Of a stretch of DNA of 64,000 bases, positions 27,807 to 37,478 are shown piece after piece. The position numbers and the translations under genes were made by a program. Positions within the stretch are counted from its first letter, which is position 1; each line of letters begins with the position of its first letter. Location: the NCBI GenBank assembly GCA_963773335.1, contig CAVZAT010000003.1, positions 124,001 through 188,000 on the forward strand. Direction: 5' to 3'. Source of the DNA: UBA4742 sp963773335 (GTDB taxonomy: Bacteria; Actinomycetota; Acidimicrobiia; Acidimicrobiales; Acidimicrobilacustridaceae). The notes beneath the pieces were generated by a model. That model worked only from the letters and a program-made list of their open reading frames with translations, was not told the DNA's origin and did not search any database.

Positions 27807-28979
27807 CCGCCTCGCCCGGGGTGACTGGTTCGCCGCCGGCGACCTCGACCTACGCCTGCATCGCGGGCGGCGGCACCGCGGGCCACGTCCTGCCCGGCCT
27901 GGCCATCGCCGCGGCCTTGGTGGAGGCCGGCCACGAGCCGGCCAGCATCCGGTTCGTGGGCAGCGAGCACGGCCCCGACGCCACGCTCGTCCCGGGCGCC
28001 GGGTTCGCGCTCGACACGGTGGCCGGTCGCGGCATCCCCCGCAAGCTGTCGGTGGCCAGCCTGGCCGCGATCGTCAGCATCGTGGGTGGGGTGTGGTCGG
28101 GCATCGGTTTGATGCGGCGACTGCGACCGTCGGTGGTGGTGGTGCTGGGTGGCTACGCGTCGGTGCCGTGCACGGTGGGGGCGGTGGTGTGGCGGATCCC
28201 GATGATCGTGACCGAGCAGAACGCCCGGGCCAGCCTGGCCAGCCGTCTGGCGGGCCGCTTCGCCAAAGCCTGCGCCGTGCCCTTCGAGGGCACCGACCTG
28301 CCTCGCGCCGTGGTCACCGGAAACCCGGTGCGGCCCGAGATCCTGGCCGTCGACCGGGCCCGGGATCGTGACGAGGCCCGACGTCAGCTCGGCCTGCCGG
28401 GGGATCGCACCGTCATCGGGGTGGCCAGCGGGTCGCTGGGGTCGACCCGGGTCAACCAGGCCGTGGCCGGGCTGGCACAGCGGTGGGCCGAGCGCGACGA
28501 CCTGGCCATCTACCACACGGTGGGCGCCCGGGACTGGGACGCGGCCGGGTCCGTCGACGGCTCGTCGGGCCCGTCGGCGCCCGGGCACGACGCCGAGGGC
28601 GCGCTGGTGTATCGCCGGGTGCGCTACGAGGACCATGTGGAACGGCTCTACGCGGCGGCCGACATCTACGTCGGCCGGGCCGGAGGGTCGACGGTGGCCG
28701 AGTTGACGGTGGTGGGGTTGGGGTCGGTGCTGGTGCCGCTGCCGATCGCCCCTCGGGACACGCAGACAGCCAACGCCGAGGCCCTGGTGGCGGTGGGCGC
28801 AGCGGTGCGGGTACCCGACGCCGAGCTGGACGCGGAGCGGCTTGGCGGCCGAGCTCACCCCCTTGCTGTCCCGGCCCGCCACACTGGTGGACATGGCCGC
28901 CGCCGCCCACTCGCTCGCCCATCCCGATGCTGCCCGTCGCGTGGCCGAACTGGCCCAACGCCACGCTCGCCGTGACTGA
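27803..28979 (+). CDS. murG: Lipid II synthase (UDP-GlcNAc transferase; frameshifted near the C-terminus)
   Basis: A GT28 glycosyltransferase of about 391 aa that adds GlcNAc to lipid I at the inner face of the membrane. GTG 27803 overlaps the ftsW stop. The donor and acceptor motifs are CIAGGGTAGHVLPGLAIA, VVVLGGYASVPC, TEQNARASLASR, VTGNPVRPEI and GRAGGSTVAELTVVG. The frame changes near 28843: CTTG appears where CTG is expected in ERLAAELTPLL, and the corrected chain ends at TGA 28977-28979. That end overlaps the murC start. Confidence 0.93.
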
Positions 28980-30428
28980 ACCGACCTCGCCCGCGAGCCC
29001 TCCACGACCTCACGTGGCGACCCCGGTCGACCCACCGGTGCTGGACCTGTCGCGCCCGGCCCGGTTGCACGTGGTGGGGATCGGCGGCGCCGGGATGAGC
29101 GCCATCGCCACGGTGCTGGCGGCCATGGGCCACCGGGTGTCGGGAAGCGACCTGAAGACCTCGGCCAGCCTCGAACGCCTGCGAGCGCTGGGCGTGATCG
29201 TCTCGGTGGGCCACGACGCGGCCAACGTCGACGAGACCATCGACGCGGTGACGGTCTCGACCGCCATCCCGGCCGACAACCCCGAGGTGGTGGCTGCCCG
29301 CGAGCGGGGCATCCCGGTGCTGCGCCGGGCCGAGGCCCTGGCCGCCATCGCCGCCACCCGCCGGGCCGTCACCATCGCCGGTACCCACGGCAAGACGACC
29401 ACGTCGTCGATGCTCACCCTGGTGCTCATCGAGGCCGGCCTGCGCCCTCGTTCATCATCGGTGGAGAGGTCAACGAGATCGGTACCGGTGCCGCCTGGGA
29501 CGACGGCGCCCTGCTGGTGATCGAGGCCGACGAGAGCGACGGCACCTTCCTCGAGCTGCCGCGCCGGGCCGCGGTGGTGACCAGCGTGGAGCCCGACCAC
29601 CTCGAGCACTACGGCGACTTCGACGCGCTGCGACGCGCCTTTGCCCGCTACCTCGACGAGACCCCGGGTCCCACGGTGGTGTGCGCCGACGACCCGATCG
29701 CGGCCGAGCTGGGCCGGGCCGCCGGCGCCATCACCTACGGCACCCGCGAGGAGGCCGACTACCGCATGGTCGATCTGGCCGCCGGACGGGCGGGCACCTC
29801 CTTCACCGTCGAGCACCAGGGGATGGCCCTGGGACACGTGTCACTGCCCGTGGCCGGGGACTACAACGCCCGCAACGCCACGGCCGCGCTGGTCATGGGG
29901 CTCCAGCTGGGCGTGACCTTCGAGGCGGCCGCGGCCGGCGCTGGGGCACTTCGCCGGGGTGGCCCGGCGTCTCGAGCACCGGGGCGAGATGGCCGGGGTC
30001 ACCTTCATCGACGACTACGCGCACCTGCCCACCGAGGTCGGCGACGTGCTGGGCGCGGCCCGCCAGGGGGGGTGGGACCGGATCGTGTGCGTGTTCCAAC
30101 CGCATCGCTACAGCCGGACGGCGGCCCTGTGGCCCGACTTCGCCGACGCCTTCGATCAGGCCGACGTCGTGGCCGTGACCGACATCTACGCGGCCGGCGA
30201 GGCTCCCCGCCCGGGCATCACCGGCCAGCTGGTGGCCAAGCGGTGCTCGACGCCCACCCCTGGCGCCGCCTGGCCTACTTGCCCCACCGCGCCGACGTGA
30301 TCACCTACCTGGGCCGCGAGCTGCGTCCCGGCGATCTGTGCCTGACCCTGGGCGCGGGCGATCTCACCTCGGTGCCAGACGAGGTGCAGGAGCGGCTGGC
30401 CTCGTCGGCGGCGTCCGGCCCGAGGTGA
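28972..30428 (+). CDS. murC: UDP-N-acetylmuramate-L-alanine ligase (three frameshifts)
   Basis: A Mur ligase of about 485 aa that adds L-Ala to UDP-MurNAc. GTG 28972 overlaps the murG end. The first frame gives LHVVGIGGAGMSAIA and the P-loop AGTHGKTTTSSML; a lost C near 29446 leads to SFIIGGEVNEIGTGA and VIEADESDGTF; an extra base near 29942 leads to LGHFAGVARRLEHRGE and TFIDDYAHLPTE; a lost G near 30237 leads to LDAHPWRRLAYLPHRAD, ending at 30428. All catalytic segments are present once the frame is followed, so the gene is judged intact in nature. Confidence 0.92.
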
Positions 30429-30443
30429 CCCGGTGACCACCCG

Positions 30444-31429
30444 GTGACCACCCACGAGCGGGCCGAGCGGGTGCAGCGGGCGGAGGAGGCGGCCCGGCTG
30501 CTCGGGACCCGGGCCCGGCGCGCACGTGCCCCTGGGGGGGCTACACCACCTACCGGGTGGGCGGCCCGGCCTCGGTGCTGGCGGTGCTCGACACCCCCGA
30601 CGACCTCGACGCGCTGGCCTCGGTGGTGGCCAGCACCGGCGTGGCCGTCCTGGCCGTGGGGCGGGGATCGAACCTGCTGGTGGCCGATGAGGGGTTCATC
30701 GGGGTGGCGGTGGTGCTGGGCGAGGCGTTCGCCACCGTCGACATCGCGTACGGCTGCCGAGGAGCCCGTCGGTCCGGGTCGGTGGTGGTGCGGGCCGGCG
30801 CCGGCGCCAGCCTGCCGGTGGTGGCCCGGCAGTGCGCGGCGGCCGGTGTGGTCGGCTTCGAATGGGCGGTGGGAGTGCCCGGCTCGGTCGGGGGAGCGGT
30901 GCGCATGAACGCCGGGGGACACGGTTCGGACATGGCCGCCAGCCTCATCAGGGTCCGCGTGCCTGGACCTGGCCAGCGGCGAGGATGGTTGGGTGCCGGC
31001 CGACCAACTCCAGCTGTCCTACCGCCACTCTTCGATCGGCCCCTCCCAACTGGTCCTGGAGGCCGACCTGCGTCTGGCCCGGGGGACCGCGGGCACGCCG
31101 AGGCGCTGATCGCCGAGATCGTCCGCTGGCGTCGCCAGCACCAACCCGGTGGGCCGAACTCGGGTTCGGTGTTCACCAACCCGCCCGGCGACTCCGCCGG
31201 GCGCCTGATCGACGCCAGCGGCGCCAAGGGCCTACGGATGGGCACGGCCCAGGTCTCGACCAAGCACGCCAACTTCATCCAGGTGGACGAGGGCGGCCGG
31301 GCCGCCGACGTGGTGGCCCTGATGGCCGAGGTGCAGCGCCGCGTGGCCGCCCACAGCGGTGTCCATCTCGTCCCCGAGACCCGCCTGGTCGGCTTCGACA
31401 ACCCTCAAGTCTTGATCGAGGGTAGATGA
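30444..31429 (+). CDS. murB: UDP-N-acetylenolpyruvoylglucosamine reductase (several frameshifts)
   Basis: The FAD- and NADPH-dependent reductase that makes UDP-MurNAc, about 327 aa. GTG 30444 (MTTHERAERVQRAEEAARLL) is the only start with an open frame near the murC stop. Two frame changes near 30520-30545, one at a run of seven G, restore VPLGGYTTYRVGGPASVLAV. FAD-binding segments GRGSNLLVADEGF and WAVGVPGSVGGAVRMNAGG follow. A further pair of changes near 30957 and 31090 encloses LASGEDGWVPADQLQLSYR. The end has GPNSGSVFTNPPGDSAGRLI (active Ser) and KHANFIQ. The stop overlaps ftsQ (ATGA). Confidence 0.9.
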
Positions 31430-32252
31430 GTCCGATCCTCCAGTGGCGTCGGGGTTCGGGCGACGAGATGGAAGCGACGGTGGCGGTCGACCCCCGCATC
31501 CAGGCCCGCCGGGACCAGGTCGTCTCCGAGCGCATCCGACGTCGCCGGCAGCGGTCAGTGGTGGTGGGCGCGCTGGTGGCCGTGGTGGCCCTCGCCTGGG
31601 CGGTCACCCACAGCTCGCTGCTGGCCGTGCACCGGTTGGTGATCACGGGCTCGCCCCACGTCGTCGGCCGCCGTGGTGGCCCAGACCTCGGGTATCCGCG
31701 TCGGCCAGCACCTCATAGACGTCGACGAGCTCAGCGGCTCGGGCCCGCCTCCTGCGCCAGCCCTGGGTGGCCACGGCCCGGGTCAGCGTGGGCTGGAACG
31801 GGGTGGCGCATCTGGCCGTCACCGAACGCAACCCGGTCGCTGGCGGTGGTGGACGGGCCCTCGCGTTGGGTGCTGGCCGACGCCGGCCGCCGGGCGCTGG
31901 CGGTGGTGGACGCCGTTCCCGCCGGGGTGGTGGCGGTGTCCGGTGTGGCGCCCGTGCCGCCGGGCGCCACCTTCGGGTCGGCTCTGGACGCCCCGCTGGC
32001 CGTGGTGGCTCACCTGAGCCCGGGACTGCGCACCCGGGTGGGCGCCGGGGGCGTCGCCGTCGCCGCCGACGGCTCGTTGACCATGTCGCTTGCAGCCCAG
32101 TGGCACCGTGCAGTTCTGCCAGCCGGTCGATCTGGCCACCAAGCTGAGCGGGTTGACCACGTTCTTCGCCCGGGTCGACGACCGAGGCCTGGCCGTCGTG
32201 AAAGCCTGCATCCCCGACGACATCACCCTGACCCGGACGCCGGCGCGCGTGA
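31426..32252 (+). CDS. ftsQ: FtsQ/DivIB cell division protein (several frameshifts)
   Basis: A bitopic divisome protein of about 274 aa in the standard place between murB and ftsZ. ATG 31426 opens a basic head (RIQARRDQVVSERIRRRRQR), then one membrane helix (VVVGALVAVVALAWAVT) and the POTRA start LLAVHRLVITGSPHV. Frame changes near 31665, 31735 and 31840 pass through VAQTSGIRVGQHLIDVDELS and VATARVSVGWNGVAHLAVTE to WVLADAGRRALAVVD. Another, where CTTG replaces CTG at about 32090, restores LQPSGTVQFCQPVDLATKL. The end near TGA 32250-32252 is inferred after one more change. FtsQ links FtsL/FtsB to the septum. Confidence 0.85.
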
Positions 32253-32345
32253 TCGCCGGCCTCGCCGCCCGAGCCGACGACCGGCACTGCCGGCGCGATG
32301 GTGTTGACCCGGGCCAGCCCGGCCCCCTACGCTGTCAACCGCAAT

Positions 32346-32373
32346 CTGAGGTTGACATAACTCTCAACCTCAG
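32346..32373 (+). promoter_or_regulatory. Palindromic element in the ftsQ-ftsZ gap
   Basis: CTGAGGTTGA (32346-32355) and TCAACCTCAG (32364-32373) are perfect inverted repeats with an 8-base AT-richer centre. TTGACA at 32352-32357 could be a -35 within it. The 309-base gap 32253-32561 holds no other clear feature apart from a Pro-rich frame I do not trust. I recall similar palindromes before ftsZ in other actinobacteria, so an ftsZ promoter or operator is plausible. The ftsZ GTG lies 188 bases downstream. Confidence 0.5.
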
Positions 32374-32561
32374 GTCGAGGGTTCGCCGTCGGCCGGTCGA
32401 GGGTGAGATCCCGTGACCGATCGGCCCGACGACGGCCGGCTGTTCTCCGTCGGCGGTGCTCCGGCCTCGCCTCCAGCACCCGCTCCACCGACTCGTCCCG
32501 CTCCACCGTCTGATCCAGATCATCCGTTTCACTCGCGGCACCCACCCCGGAGGTAGCCACC

Positions 32562-33670
32562 GTGTCCGGCAACCCGCAGAACTATCTCGCCGTCATCAAG
32601 GTCGTCGGCATCGGCGGTGGTGGCGTCAACGCCGTCAACCGGATGATCGACGCCGGGCTCAAGGGCGTCGAGTTCATCGCCGTGAACACCGACGCCCAGG
32701 CGCTGCTCATGAGCGACGCCGACGTCAAGCTCGACATCGGCCGGGAGCTGACCCGGGGGCTGGGCGCCGGCAGCGACCCCGAGGTGGGTCGCCAGGCCGC
32801 CGAGGAGCACCGCGAGGAGATCGAAGAGGTGCTCAAGGGCGCCGACATGGTGTTCATCACCGCCGGCAAGGGCGGTGGCACCGGCACCGGCGCGGCGCCG
32901 GTCATCGCCGAGATGGCCAAGGCGCTGGGCGCGCTTGACCATCGGCGTGGTGACCCGGCCGTTCGGGTTCGAGGGACGGCGGCGGTCGGTGCAGGCCGAG
33001 GCCGGCATCCAGCGCCTCAAGGAGAAGGTCGACACCCTCATCGTCATCCCCAACGACCGGCTTGCTGACCGTGTCCAATGAGAAGACGTCGGTGCTCAAC
33101 GCCTTCAAGATGGCCGACGAGGTGCTGTTGCAGGGCGTCCAGGGCATCACCGATCTGATCACCACGCCGGGGCTGATCAACACCGACTTCGCCGACGTGC
33201 GCATGATCATGAACGATGCCGGGTCGGCCCTGATGGGCATCGGCTACGGCTCGGGCGAGGGTCGGGCGCTCAACGCGGCCCGCGCCGCCATCTCCAGCCC
33301 GCTGCTGGAGGCGTCCATCGAAGGGGCCCGCGGCATCCTGTTGACCATCGCCGGCGGCAGCGACCTCGGCCTGTTCGAGGTCAACGAGGCGGCCGAGGTC
33401 ATCCACGGCGTGGCCCATGCCGATGCCAACATCATCTTCGGCACCGTCATCGACGACGAGATGGGCGACGAGGTGCGGGTCACGGTCATCGCCGCGGGCT
33501 TCGACCGCTGGGACGATCCCAAGGCTCGGGCGGACGAGGCCGTGAGCTCGGGCAGGGTCCGTCGGGGCGACCTCGAGCCGGTCACCGACGTGTTCGGCGA
33601 CGCCGATGACGACGAACTCGACATCGAGGGCGAGGGCGACGACTTCGACGTCCCGTCCTTCCTGAAGTAG
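32562..33670 (+). CDS. ftsZ: Cell division GTPase FtsZ (two frameshifts)
   Basis: The tubulin-like GTPase that forms the Z ring, about 368 aa. GTG 32562 follows a good GGAGG and opens NYLAVIKVVGIGGGGVNAVN. The tubulin signature is AGKGGGTGTGAAPV. The frame changes near 32935 and 33062; at both, CTTG stands where CTG is expected (LTIGVVTRPFGFEG and DRLLTVSNEKTSVLNAF). GLINTDFADVRMIM and GSALMGIGYGSGEGRAL follow. The tail is short and acidic and ends in DDFDVPSFLK, the docking peptide for SepF and other partners. As an essential gene it is very unlikely to be truly broken. Confidence 0.96.
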
Positions 33671-33684
33671 CCCTCCTGAGGCTG

Positions 33685-34419
33685 GTGGCCATGGCCACCT
33701 GGGTCGGCGACGGGCCCTTCGGGGTGATCCTGGATCGCACCACCACCCGCAATGAGGGCGACTTCGCCATCGGGGCCGAGCCCGAGGCGCTGGGCGCCCG
33801 GCGCCGGCAGGTGGCTGACCACCCCTGGGTCTGGCTACGCCAGGTCCACGGCGCCGCGGTGGTGACCGTCACCGCCGACAACCTCGACGACGTCACCGGC
33901 ACACAGGCCGATGCGCTGGTCACCGCCCAGACCGGCGTGGTGCTGGCCGTGCAGACCGCTGACTGCGTTCCGGTCACCCTGGCCAGCGCCGCCGGGGTGG
34001 TGGGGGTCGCCCATGCCGGCTGGCGCGGGCTCGAAGCGGGGGTGATCGAGCGCACGGCCGAGGCCATGCGGGCCCTGGGAGCCGAATCGATCCACGCCCA
34101 CGTGGGGCCCTTCATCGGTCCGGAGTGCTATGAGTTCGGCGACTCGGACCTGGATCGACTGAGCCAGGGCTTCGGTCCAGAGGTGCGATCCACCACCCGC
34201 GGGGGCACCCCCGCGCTGGATCTGGGCTGGATGGTGTCGGTGAGCCTGTACCGCTCGGGGGTGGCCGGACCGCCCGATCGGCCTCGATCCGACGCGGCCC
34301 GGGCTGCACCGCCTGCCAGGCCGAACGCTGGTTCTCGTTCCGGGATCGGGGCGAGGCCGAGCGCATGGCCACCGTCATCTGGCGCGAACCGACCTACGAC
34401 GCGGCCATCGAGCTCATGA
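33685..34419 (+). CDS. pgeF: PgeF/YfiH-type multicopper-fold protein (peptidoglycan editing or purine nucleoside enzyme; frameshifted)
   Basis: A laccase-domain (DUF152) protein of about 244 aa that usually follows ftsZ in actinobacteria. The zinc-binding residues lie in WLRQVHGAAV (His), LAVQTADCVPV (Cys) and VAHAGWRGLEAG (His), followed by VGPFIGPECYEFG. Members have been shown to act on purine nucleosides and to edit peptidoglycan precursors. GTG 33685 or ATG 33691 is the start. After about 34240 the expected C-terminus CTACQAERWFSFRDRGEAER is in another frame, so at least one indel lies here. The given end, TGA 34417-34419, overlaps the yggS ATG and needs a second frame change. Confidence 0.82.
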   Translation: MAMATWVGDGPFGVILDRTTTRNEGDFAIGAEPEALGARRRQVADHPWVWLRQVHGAAVVTVTADNLDDVTGTQADALVTAQTGVVLAVQTADCVPVTLASAAGVVGVAHAGWRGLEAGVIERTAEAMRALGAESIHAHVGPFIGPECYEFGDSDLDRLSQGFGPEVRSTTRGGTPALDLGWMVSVSLYRSGVAGPPDRPRSDAARAAPPARPNAGSRSGIGARPSAWPPSSGANRPTTRPSSS

Positions 34420-35133
34420 CCGAGTGGCCGCAGCTGGCCGAGCGCCTGGCCGCGGTCCGGGCCCGCATAACCGCGGCTGGTGGCGGTGACCGGGTCACCA
34501 TCCTCGCCGTGACCAAGGGGTTCGGGGTGGACGCGGTACGGGCCGCGCTGGCGCTGGGCCTGACGCAGGTGGGGGAGAACTACGCGCAGGAGCTCGAGGC
34601 CAAGGCAGCCGAGCTGTTGATGGACCCCGGTGCGCGGGCCGGCGCCCGCGTTCCACTTCATCGGCCGGCTCCAGCGCAACAAGGTGCGGGGCCTGGCCGG
34701 CATCGTCGCCTGCTGGCAGACCGTCGACCGGGTCGCTCTGGCCGCGGAGATCGCCCGGCGGGCCCCCGGGGCGAAGGTCCTCGTGCAGCTCAACCTGTCG
34801 GGGGAGCCCCAGAAGGGCGGCTGCGATCCGGTCGAGGCCGAGCCCCTGGTGGACCAGGCCCGGGCACTGGGCCTGGACGTGCGCGGGCTCATGGGCATCG
34901 GCCCGGCCGGGCCACCCGAGACGGCACGACCCGGTTTCCGCCGGCTGGTGGCGCTGGCCGATCGCCTGGGCCTGCCCGAACGGTCGATCGGCATGAGCGC
35001 CGATCTGGAGGTGGCCGTGGCGGAGGGATCGACGCAGGTGCGTGTGGGGCAGGACCTGTTCGGCCCCCGTCCACCCCGCTCGGGAACCACTCCGCCAGGT
35101 GGTGCACATCTGGATGGCCCCCGGATTCACTAG
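34416..35133 (+). CDS. yggS: YggS family pyridoxal phosphate homeostasis protein (frameshifted)
   Basis: A PLP-binding protein of about 238 aa without known catalysis, involved in vitamin B6 and amino acid balance. ATG 34416 gives MTEWPQLAERLAAVRARITA and the PLP Lys is in ILAVTKGF. VGENYAQELEAKA follows, then one extra G near 34650 shifts the frame to FHFIGRLQRNKVRGL. The phosphate-binding end GMSADLEVAVAEGSTQVRVG is intact. It lies between pgeF and sepF, its normal place in Gram-positive division clusters. The protein could be shorter than annotated, since FGPRP is the usual end. Confidence 0.88.
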
Positions 35134-35202
35134 AGTCGTCACAGACCAGAACGATCAGAACCGGGGACCGCAGCGTCGGGCCGGGCGGTTCAGGAGGACC
35201 GG

Positions 35203-35789
35203 ATGGCTTCGATTTGGCGCAAGTCCATGCTCTATCTGGGGCTCGGACCTGACGACGAGTACGACGACTACGAGGCGCCCGACGAGCGGGCCACCGCCGC
35301 ACCCCCCGCTCCCGGTCCCCAGCGCGAGCCGGCCGCGGTCAGCCCTCGATCCACCACGATGGCGCGTCCCCGCCCCGTGGGCCAGGTGGCGCCGCCGGCC
35401 GAGCCGGCCCCCGAGGTGTCCGCCGTTCGTCCGCTGCCCAACCCGAGCCGGCGGCGAGGCCGGTCCCAGTCCCAAGCCCCGCACCGTGGTGCGACCGGTG
35501 CCGGCCGACGCCCACGGCCAAGCCCTTCGTCGTGGCCCCGAGCTCGTTCAACCAGGCCCAGGACGTCGCAGACCGCTTCAAGGCCTCGCAGCCGGTCATC
35601 GTCAACTTGCAGGGCGTCGATCGCGATCTGTCCCGGCGGCTCATCGACTTCGCCAGCGGGCTCTGCTACGGCTTGGGCGGCCAGATGGAGAAGGTGGCTC
35701 ACCAGGTGTACCTGCTGACGCCGAGCAACGTCGAGGTGTCGCCCGAGGAGCGGCGGCGTCTCCAAGAGCGCGGCCTGCACGACGCCTGA
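35203..35789 (+). CDS. sepF: SepF cell division protein (two frameshifts)
   Basis: The FtsZ membrane anchor and ring-organising protein, about 194 aa. ATG 35203 follows AGGAGG and opens SIWRKSMLYLGLGPDDEYDD, the amphipathic membrane-binding start. A disordered linker rich in Pro, Arg and Ala follows, in which the frame changes twice, near 35440-35470 and near 35520. The SepF core is clear: VVAPSSFNQAQDVADRFK, then VIVNLQGVDRDLSRRLIDFA and GLCYGLGGQMEKVAHQVYLL. Together with ftsZ and divIVA it completes the actinobacterial-type division module. Confidence 0.92.
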
Positions 35790-35800
35790 GCGCCGACCCC

Positions 35801-36055
35801 GTGCTGCATTACGTCGCCATCGTGCTCGAGCTGTACCTGCTCCTGTTGTTCGCCCGCGCCATCCTGAGCTGGTTCCCGATCAACCCCGACGGCGCCATGG
35901 CCACGGTGCAGCGGGCCCTGTATGCCGTTACCGAGCCTGTCCTGGCACCGCTGCGGGCGGTGCTGCCTCCGATGCGGATGGGCGGGATGGGTCTGGATCT
36001 GTCGCCCATGCTGGTCATGCTGGTGATCATCGTGCTGCTGCAGTTCATCCACTGA
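35801..36055 (+). CDS. YggT family membrane protein
   Basis: A small membrane protein of 84 aa with two helices, in the standard position between sepF and divIVA. GTG 35801 begins VLHYVAIVLELYLLLLFARA. The YggT motif is RAILSWFPINPDG and the pair VTEPVLAPLRAVLPPM follows, then a second helix (LSPMLVMLVIIVLLQFI). Its function is unknown; the conserved position suggests a role in envelope assembly at sites of division or growth. The GTG lies 11 bases after the sepF stop. Confidence 0.9.
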   Translation: MLHYVAIVLELYLLLLFARAILSWFPINPDGAMATVQRALYAVTEPVLAPLRAVLPPMRMGGMGLDLSPMLVMLVIIVLLQFIH

Positions 36056-36113
36056 TCGGGCTGGAGCCAAGGATCGTCCCACCCGGGTTGCAGCGTGGGT
36101 ACCATCCGAGGTC

Positions 36114-37457
36114 ATGGATGGTCCTCCCCAACTCCTCACCGATGTGAAGTTCACCCAGTTGCGCAAGGGGGGCTACGACCCTGAAGAGGTCGACAACTAC
36201 CTCGAGCGCATCAACGACGCCGTGGCCAAGCTGGCCGAGAAGCTGCGGGCCGCGACCGAGCAGGCCGAGTCGGCCACCGCCCAGGTGGCCGAGGCTCGAC
36301 GGGCTCAGGCCGCGGCCGAGGCCGCAGCTCGAGCAGGTCCAAGGTGGCGGCGGGGCGGTGCCGGTCGACGAGGAACTGGCCAAGGTGCTGGTCCTGGCCC
36401 AGCGCGCCGCCGATCAGGCCATCGAGGAGGCCAACGCGACCGCCTCCCAGACGGTGGCCGATGCCCGGGCCAAGTCCGTGAACCTGCTGGCCGAGGCCGA
36501 GCAGGAACGTGAGCGGCTGCTGCTCAAGGCGCACAAGAAGGCCGACGCGGCCGCCGAGGAGCGCGCCCGGCGGCTCTCCGAGCAGGTCGAGGCCCTGGCC
36601 GCGGCCCGGGCCGATCTGGAAGCCGACGTCGAGGCGCTGCGGACCCACCTCGACGGTGAACGTGACCGCCTGCGCGAGCGGGTGGACTCGGTTCGCGCCG
36701 CCATCGACGATCCCGGTGGGCTCCGCCTGGCACCCACCCCTGAGCTGCACGACACCCCCGTTCCCGAGGTGGACCTGCCCGGGCTGCAACGCCGGGCGGA
36801 GGCGGAACCGGTCGAGGCCGCGGTGGCCGACGTCGACGCTCCGGACGAGCCCGCCCGGGCCGAATCGGTCGACGTGGCCACATCCGGCATCGACGAGCGC
36901 GCCGAACCGGTCGGCGGTGGCCACGTCCGGCATCGACGAGCGCGCCGAACCGGTCGACGGGCCACATCCGGCATCGACGAGCGCGTCGAACCGGCCGAGG
37001 CACCGCCGGCACCCGCCGACGCCATCGTCACCGCCGAGGATCTGGGCCCGCGGCCGGCCCCGCCACCGCCGGAGGAGCCGCCGTGCGGGAGGTGGCATGC
37101 CGGCCGACAACGACGCCGAGTCCCGCCCGCCCCAGCCGGAGCTGGTCGCCCCTGGTGGGCCCCGACGAGGCGGAGCCGGAGGCTGGAGCCCCGGAGCGCG
37201 ACACCATCTTCCTGGACGAGCCACACGTCGACCCAAAGCGGGTGGAGGCTCAGCTCTTCGCCGGCGATCCGGTGGCCGAGACCGGCTCGGCGGGCGACTC
37301 TGGGACCAAGGCGCCCAGCGATCTGTTCGGGCGCGACGACGAATCGCCTCTGGGTGAGCCCGACGAGCAGGCCGACGCGGCCATGCGGGCCTTCTTCGAG
37401 CGCGATCTCGACGATCCGTCCGCGGCCGGGCGCAGCCGCTTCGGTCGCCGACGCTGA
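36114..37457 (+). CDS. divIVA: DivIVA-like polar growth protein with repeat-rich tail (several frameshifts)
   Basis: A DivIVA/Wag31-type coiled-coil protein of about 447 aa that marks negatively curved membrane. ATG 36114 opens LTDVKFTQLRKGGYDPEEVD, the typical membrane-binding domain. A coiled coil follows across a frame change near 36330 (VDEELAKVLVLAQRAADQAI, KKADAAAEERARRLSEQ). The C-terminal half is acidic and Pro-rich, with three 14-residue repeats near 36874-37000 and further frame changes near 36915, 36957, 37083 and 37145. The end is an acidic tail, then RSRFGRRR. The total is longer than most DivIVA proteins because of this tail. It converges on ileS with 21 bases between. Confidence 0.87.
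36874..37000 (+). repeat. Three 42-bp tandem repeats inside divIVA
   Basis: Copies start near 36874, 36917 and 36958. Each encodes ATSGIDERAEPVD or a close variant. The copies are 43 and 41 bases apart; the true period is evidently 42, with one extra G near 36915 and one lost T near 36959, so the middle copy is read out of frame as given. Confidence 0.85.
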
Positions 37458-37478
37458 TCCACGCCGAGTGCGGTCGCG

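Noticed and set aside
32413..32561. Short Pro-rich frame before ftsZ
   Set aside because: Composition matches random GC-rich sequence and there is no family similarity.
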